Positions 5,485 to 10,349 of a stretch of DNA of 10,349 nucleotides are shown here, one piece after another. The stretch is from Coriobacteriales bacterium (lineage in GTDB: Bacteria; Actinomycetota; Coriobacteriia; Coriobacteriales; UBA8131). The notes below the pieces were generated by a model. It did no database searches. It saw only the letters and a program-made list of their open reading frames with translations, and was not told the origin of the DNA. A program made the translations under genes and the position numbers. Every line of letters starts with the position of its first letter. The stretch's first letter is position 1. The stretch is from positions 1 to 10,349 of the forward strand of contig JAIRQI010000122.1 of assembly GCA_031256575.1 (NCBI GenBank), written 5' to 3'.

Positions 5485-7044
5485 ATGGCGGAGATTACCG
5501 CAAGTGCCATTGACGCTGCGATCCGCGAGCAGTTGAAAGCTGTGGAAATCGGTGTGGAATCCAGAGAGATTGGCAGTGTCATCCAAGTTGGCGACGGTAT
5601 TGCCTTGGTCGCCGGCTTGCGTGATGCCATGTCTGGTGAGCTGCTGGAGTTCATCTCCGAAAGCGGCAAAGTGGTCTATGGCCTGGCTCAGAATCTGGAT
5701 GAGAACGAAGTCGGGGCAGTGCTGCTCGGTGATGTCACCCTGATCAGGGAGAACAACAGCGTGCATACCACCGGGCGAATCGTCGAGGTGCCTTCTGGCC
5801 ACGGCTTCCTAGGCCGGGTTGTAAATCCTTTGGGAGAGCCCTTGGACGGCAAAGGCCCAATCTTTGCCGAAGGTTATCGCCCAGTCGAGTTCAGAGCTCC
5901 CGGTGTGGTCGAGCGCCAAGGCGTCAACCAACCGATGCAGACCGGGCTTTTAGCCATTGACTCGATGATCCCCATCGGTCGCGGCCAGCGCGAACTGATT
6001 ATCGGCGACCGCCAGACCGGCAAGACGGCGATTGCTGTTGATGCCATTATCAACTCCAAGGGCAAAGACTTGATTTGCATCTATGTCGCTATCGGGCAGA
6101 AGGCCTCGACAGTCGCCGGTGTTGTTGAGACTCTGGCTCGCTTTGGTGCCATGGAATACACGATTATCGTCCTGGCAGCAGCCTCAGACAGTGCTCCGCT
6201 GCAATACATCGCTCCCATGGCTGGAGCAGCTATCGGTGAGTATTTCATCTACACCGGAGCCGATGGCCAACCCGCAGGACCGGACAATCCAGGACGCGAC
6301 GTGCTTTGCATCTACGACGACCTCTCCAAACAGGCTGTCGCATATCGCCAGATGTCCTTGACCCTGCGTCGTCCGCCAGGCCGTGAAGCTTACCCTGGCG
6401 ATGTCTTCTACCTGCATTCCCGCCTCCTAGAGCGGGCAGTCAAACTCTCCGAGGCTAACGGTGGTGGCTCCTTGACCGCGCTGCCGATTATCGAGACCCA
6501 GGCGGGTGACGTTTCGGCTTATATTCCAACCAATGTCATCTCCATCACCGATGGACAGATATTCTTGCAGTCCGACCTCTTCTTTCAAGGTCAGCGCCCG
6601 GCAGTCAATGTCGGTATCTCGGTATCCCGGGTCGGTGGAGACGCCCAGACCCGGGCTATGAAACAGGTTGCCGGCTCGCTTCGGCTCGACCTGGCCGCTT
6701 ACCGCGAGCTGCAGGCTTTCGCTCAGTTCGGCTCAGACTTAGACCGGGCTACCCAAAACCAGCTCAGCCGGGGAGCACGGATGACCGAGCTTCTAAAGCA
6801 GGGCCGCTATGTGCCGATGCCTTTCGAAGAGCAGGTCGTGGCGATTTTCTCCGGAAATGAAGGCTTTTTAGACGACTTGGAAGTCGAGCAGGTCTTGGCT
6901 TTCAGGACCTTCATGATCGACTATCTGAAGGTTCAATACCCTGAGTTGATGCAGACTTTGCGCACAGAGATGATGCTCTCCGACCAGACCAGCGAAGCTT
7001 TGCGTGCGGCGATTGCTTCCGCGCATAGCGAGTTCAAAGCCTAA
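5485..7044 (+). CDS. atpA: F1Fo ATP synthase subunit alpha
   Basis: The alpha subunit alternates with beta in the F1 hexamer and carries non-catalytic nucleotide sites and the arginine finger. The 519-residue product has a beta-barrel (about 25-95), the P-loop GDRQTGKT (174-181) and a Walker B region ending [13 protein letters not shown] (277-289). It also has the block [20 protein letters not shown] and the alpha signature [14 protein letters not shown] (372-385), whose arginine finger is Arg382. A helical C-terminus follows. One oddity is that, between GEYF and YDDL (about 255-276), there are 12 more residues than in E. coli, rich in Gly and Pro. The ATG at 5485 directly follows the atpH stop and has GGAGGTG 8 bases upstream. 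The stop overlaps the Shine-Dalgarno of atpG. Confidence 0.98.
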   Translation: MAEITASAIDAAIREQLKAVEIGVESREIGSVIQVGDGIALVAGLRDAMSGELLEFISESGKVVYGLAQNLDENEVGAVLLGDVTLIRENNSVHTTGRIVEVPSGHGFLGRVVNPLGEPLDGKGPIFAEGYRPVEFRAPGVVERQGVNQPMQTGLLAIDSMIPIGRGQRELIIGDRQTGKTAIAVDAIINSKGKDLICIYVAIGQKASTVAGVVETLARFGAMEYTIIVLAAASDSAPLQYIAPMAGAAIGEYFIYTGADGQPAGPDNPGRDVLCIYDDLSKQAVAYRQMSLTLRRPPGREAYPGDVFYLHSRLLERAVKLSEANGGGSLTALPIIETQAGDVSAYIPTNVISITDGQIFLQSDLFFQGQRPAVNVGISVSRVGGDAQTRAMKQVAGSLRLDLAAYRELQAFAQFGSDLDRATQNQLSRGARMTELLKQGRYVPMPFEEQVVAIFSGNEGFLDDLEVEQVLAFRTFMIDYLKVQYPELMQTLRTEMMLSDQTSEALRAAIASAHSEFKA

Positions 7045-7054
7045 AGGAGCGTCG

Positions 7055-8047
7055 GTGGCAAATCTGCGCGATATTAAGAAACGCATCAGCTCGGTCACCT
7101 CGACCCAGCAGATTACCCGCACCATGGAGATGGTCGCTACTGCTAAGATTCGGCGGGCGACTGACCGCATCGTCGCGGCGACACCCTATGCCACTGCGAT
7201 GGCCGAGGTGCTGAAAAGCGTGGCGGACCGCACTGCCAAACCGCGTAACCCCTTGCTGCTGACACATCCGGCTCTGAGCAAGGTAATCGTCATTGTCATC
7301 GCCTCGGACCGGGGGATGGCCGGTGGATTCAACTCTTTGGTACTGCGCTCCGCAGACCGTTTCATCACCCAGATGCAGGACTACGACATCAGCTGTGACA
7401 TCGTGGCTTGCGGGCGCAAAGCCGATGCCTATTTCAAGTATCGCAAACTGCCCGTCGCCTTGACCTTACGCGGCAATTCCGCTGACCCCTCGATTGCCGA
7501 CGCGGGGCTGATTGCCTCCTACGTAATCGACTCTTATACCAAAGACCAGTCCGACCAGGTCATAATGTTCTACAACCACGCCAAAAACGTCGCTGACCAG
7601 GTACTTCGCCTAGAGCAGGTGCTACCAATCACCCAATTGGGTATTGACCAGGAGACCGATGTCGATTGGGATAAAATCTTCGCCGATGAAAGCGCCAATA
7701 CTGCAGCGCATGGTACTGAGGAGAAAATCTCGGAGGCGAAAAACCATGCTCGCCTGGCTCAGGTACAGACGACCATCGAAGAAAACCCCTACGAGTACGC
7801 ACCTTCGGCTACAGCGGTGCTGGATGTCTTGCTACCAGATTATGTTAAGACTCGCATCTATCACGCCTTGCTAGATTCTGCGGCAGGGGAGCAGGGAGCC
7901 CGTCGGAAGGCGATGAAGTCGGCTACTGATAATGCCAACGAGATGATTAGCACCTTACTTAGGATGTATAACCGCGCCCGCCAGGGAGCGATTACCACAG
8001 AGATTACCGAGATAGTCGGTGGTGCTGCGGCATTAGAAGAAGAGTAG
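7055..8047 (+). CDS. atpG: F1Fo ATP synthase subunit gamma
   Basis: The gamma subunit is the central rotor shaft that turns inside the alpha3beta3 hexamer. Starting at GTG 7055 the protein has 330 residues. The N-terminal helix is typical (ANLRDIKKRISSVTSTQQITRTMEMVATAKI, about 2-32), as is SDRGMAGGFN (84-93). The C-terminal helix carries the family signature RQGAITTEITEIVGGAAA (309-326). It is about 43 residues longer than the E. coli and PS3 proteins. The extra length is a charged stretch at about 197-245, between the VLPI strand and the EYAPS segment. The GTG is chosen because AAAGGAG lies five bases upstream and the protein then begins MANLRDIKKR as in the family. The same frame is open to a start at 7004, inside atpA, which has no such support. 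Confidence 0.96.
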   Translation: MANLRDIKKRISSVTSTQQITRTMEMVATAKIRRATDRIVAATPYATAMAEVLKSVADRTAKPRNPLLLTHPALSKVIVIVIASDRGMAGGFNSLVLRSADRFITQMQDYDISCDIVACGRKADAYFKYRKLPVALTLRGNSADPSIADAGLIASYVIDSYTKDQSDQVIMFYNHAKNVADQVLRLEQVLPITQLGIDQETDVDWDKIFADESANTAAHGTEEKISEAKNHARLAQVQTTIEENPYEYAPSATAVLDVLLPDYVKTRIYHALLDSAAGEQGARRKAMKSATDNANEMISTLLRMYNRARQGAITTEITEIVGGAAALEEE

Positions 8048-8061
8048 GTGTAATAACCTAC
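8044..8061 (+). promoter_or_regulatory. Hairpin containing the atpG stop codon
   Basis: GTAGGT (8044-8049) pairs perfectly with ACCTAC (8056-8061) around a GTAATA loop. The TAG stop (8045-8047) lies in the 5' arm of the stem. No T-run follows, so it is not an intrinsic terminator. Confidence 0.5.
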
Positions 8062-8099
8062 CTGTAATGAGTTCGTGACTACCAGCTCTGATACTTACT

Positions 8100-8124
8100 C
8101 TGACTACCAGTAAAGCGTAGTCAG
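8100..8124 (+). promoter_or_regulatory. Perfect 8-base-pair hairpin in the atpG-atpD gap
   Basis: CTGACTAC (8100-8107) pairs perfectly with GTAGTCAG (8117-8124) around a 9-base loop. Its 5' arm is part of a TGACTACCAG sequence that also occurs at 8076-8085, so the element may be a duplicated half-hairpin. No T-run follows. A role in RNA processing or in raising atpD output is inference. Confidence 0.55.
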
Positions 8125-8157
8125 TCCGGTTCAAAGATAACGACGGCCCTCAGATAG

Positions 8158-9630
<1,473 letters not shown>

Positions 9631-9633
<3 letters not shown>

Positions 9634-9653
9634 CAGTCGGGCCTTGACTGCTG
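9631..9653 (+). promoter_or_regulatory. Hairpin containing the atpD stop codon
   Basis: AGCAGTC (9632-9638) pairs perfectly with GACTGCT (9646-9652) around a GGGCCTT loop, and T9631-G9653 can add a wobble pair. The TAG stop (9631-9633) is within the 5' arm. No T-run follows. It parallels the hairpin at the atpG stop. Confidence 0.55.
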
Positions 9654-9711
9654 GTATCGAAAGCTTTTGGTAAGCAGATGATTGAAAACGGCGACAGAAT
9701 GGCGGAGTGCG

Positions 9712-10122
9712 ATGAGTGACACCAGCTTTATGGTAGATCTGGTCACCCCTGAAGGCCAGCTCTTCAACGATCTGGCAGAATTCGTGGTCGTCCCTGCCTA
9801 CGACGGTGAGCTGGGCTTTATGTACCTGCGGGCTCCGATAATGAGCACTTTGGGCTCCGGCGAAATGCGCGTGCATATTGCCGACAGTGATAAGGTAGAC
9901 CATTATGCCGTGCGCGGTGGTTTTGTGGGAGCTGACGGGCAAAAAGTCGTGGTCTTAGCCTCGCGAGCCCAGCGCTTGGACGCCTATAACCCGGAGGCCC
10001 TGAAAACCCGGCGAGCTGATTTAGATGAACGCATAGCTAACACAGCCGAAGATGACCCGGAAATGCCGTCTCTGCTTGAAGAACAGGAATGGGTGAAACT
10101 ACTGCAACGCCTTGTTCGCTAG
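9712..10122 (+). CDS. atpC: F1Fo ATP synthase subunit epsilon
   Basis: The epsilon subunit joins the gamma shaft to the c-ring and can act as a brake on ATP hydrolysis. The 136-residue product has an N-terminal beta-sandwich (about 1-88; FMVDLVTPEGQLF, VPAYDGELGFM, YAVRGGFV) and a C-terminal helical hairpin (about 95-136, rich in Arg, Glu and Asp). The widely conserved HAP after the GELG turn reads RAP (Arg40). The ATG at 9712 has GGAG about four bases upstream and gives a family-typical N-terminus. A TTG at 9682 in the same frame would add ten residues without a ribosome site. The gene ends the atp operon. No terminator is seen before rpmE. Confidence 0.94.
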   Translation: MSDTSFMVDLVTPEGQLFNDLAEFVVVPAYDGELGFMYLRAPIMSTLGSGEMRVHIADSDKVDHYAVRGGFVGADGQKVVVLASRAQRLDAYNPEALKTRRADLDERIANTAEDDPEMPSLLEEQEWVKLLQRLVR

Positions 10123-10140
10123 CTGCATCTGTGCTAACAT
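10112..10140 (+). promoter_or_regulatory. Weak candidate promoter for rpmE
   Basis: TTGTTC (10112-10117) and TAACAT (10135-10140) are separated by 17 bases and straddle the atpC stop. Matches to consensus are 3 of 6 and 4 of 6, so this is weak. It would start transcription about 65 bases before rpmE. Since no terminator follows atpC, read-through from the atp operon is equally possible. Confidence 0.2.
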
Positions 10141-10212
10141 TACGAAGTTTGACCCTCAGAACTCAAGCTAGCAAAGCTTCAAGTATCTACGTATCAAGTA
10201 TTAGGAGTAACA

Positions 10213-10349
10213 ATGAAAAAGGGTATCCATCCCGAATATATGGAGTGCCAGGTCCGTTGCTCATGCGGTAATACCTTCACCACCCGCGCCACCAAACCGA
10301 ACCTCCGCGTCGAGTTATGCAATGAGTGCCATCCCTTCTACACCGGTCA
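10213..10349 (+). CDS. rpmE: 50S ribosomal protein L31 (3'-truncated by window)
   Basis: The first 45 codons of L31, a small protein at the 50S central protuberance bridging to 30S. It begins [20 protein letters not shown]. The four zinc ligands of the C+ form are present: Cys16 and Cys18 (CxC), then Cys36 and Cys39 (CxxC), followed by the conserved HPFYTG. An additional Cys12 lies outside the usual ligand set. The ATG at 10213 has TAGGAG five bases upstream. The remaining C-terminal tail, normally about 20-30 residues, is outside the window. The C+ form is the zinc-replete type, whose zinc-free paralogue is usually under Zur control elsewhere. Confidence 0.95.
   Translation, partial: MKKGIHPEYMECQVRCSCGNTFTTRATKPNLRVELCNECHPFYTG

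Noticed and set aside
5278-5802. Minus-strand open frame of 174 codons opposite atpH/atpA
   Set aside because: Spans the junction of two certain genes on the other strand, with no recognisable motif. It is a composition-driven shadow.
7004-7054. Upstream extension of atpG into the end of atpA
   Set aside because: No ribosome site for the longer start. GTG 7055 has AAAGGAG at good spacing and gives the family N-terminus.

Overview
This window is bacterial chromosome and looks like ordinary housekeeping DNA. It most likely comes from an actinobacterium, plausibly class Coriobacteriia. The pointers are a divIC-ppx pair beside tRNA-Leu, a b subunit with a signal-peptide-like N-terminus, a Ppx whose first motif reads DYGTVTTR, a C+ type L31, and moderate GC with several GTG/TTG starts. 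The class is an inference from remembered family features. No phylogeny could be run, and no mobile element, CRISPR array or transferred island is visible.

Layout, left to right: (1) the 3' part of long-form hibernation factor hpf; (2) a 270-base gap with two strong hairpins and a candidate extended -10 promoter; (3) a two-gene unit, a DivIC/FtsB-like septum protein abutting a Ppx/GppA phosphatase; (4) tRNA-Leu(UAA) on the minus strand; (5) about 380 bases without a recognisable gene; (6) a complete F1Fo ATP synthase operon in the classical order (atpI-position membrane protein, atpB, E, F, H, A, G, D, C); (7) the start of rpmE (L31), running off the right edge.

The ATP synthase operon encodes the whole rotary machine: Fo stator a and b, Fo rotor c, and F1 delta, alpha, gamma, beta, epsilon. 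All key catalytic and ion-path residues checked are present: a-subunit Arg180, c-subunit Glu50, Walker motifs in alpha and beta, and the alpha arginine finger. The c subunit has no Na+-binding signature, so a proton-coupled enzyme is expected.

No new defence or mobile system is present. The unusual part is the operon's non-coding gaps. The atpB-atpE, atpE-atpF, atpG-atpD and atpD-atpC gaps all hold perfect or near-perfect hairpins with no U-tract. They include a tandem repeat of 25 bases before atpE and a tandemly duplicated translation start before atpD. The last two gaps have a hairpin whose stem includes the stop codon of the preceding gene. Short reading frames end on top of the start codons of atpB, atpE and atpD. 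Together these suggest post-transcriptional tuning of subunit stoichiometry (mRNA processing, stability or translational coupling). Other oddities are a short c subunit with AxAxSxA in place of GxGxGxG, and insertions in the alpha and gamma subunits.
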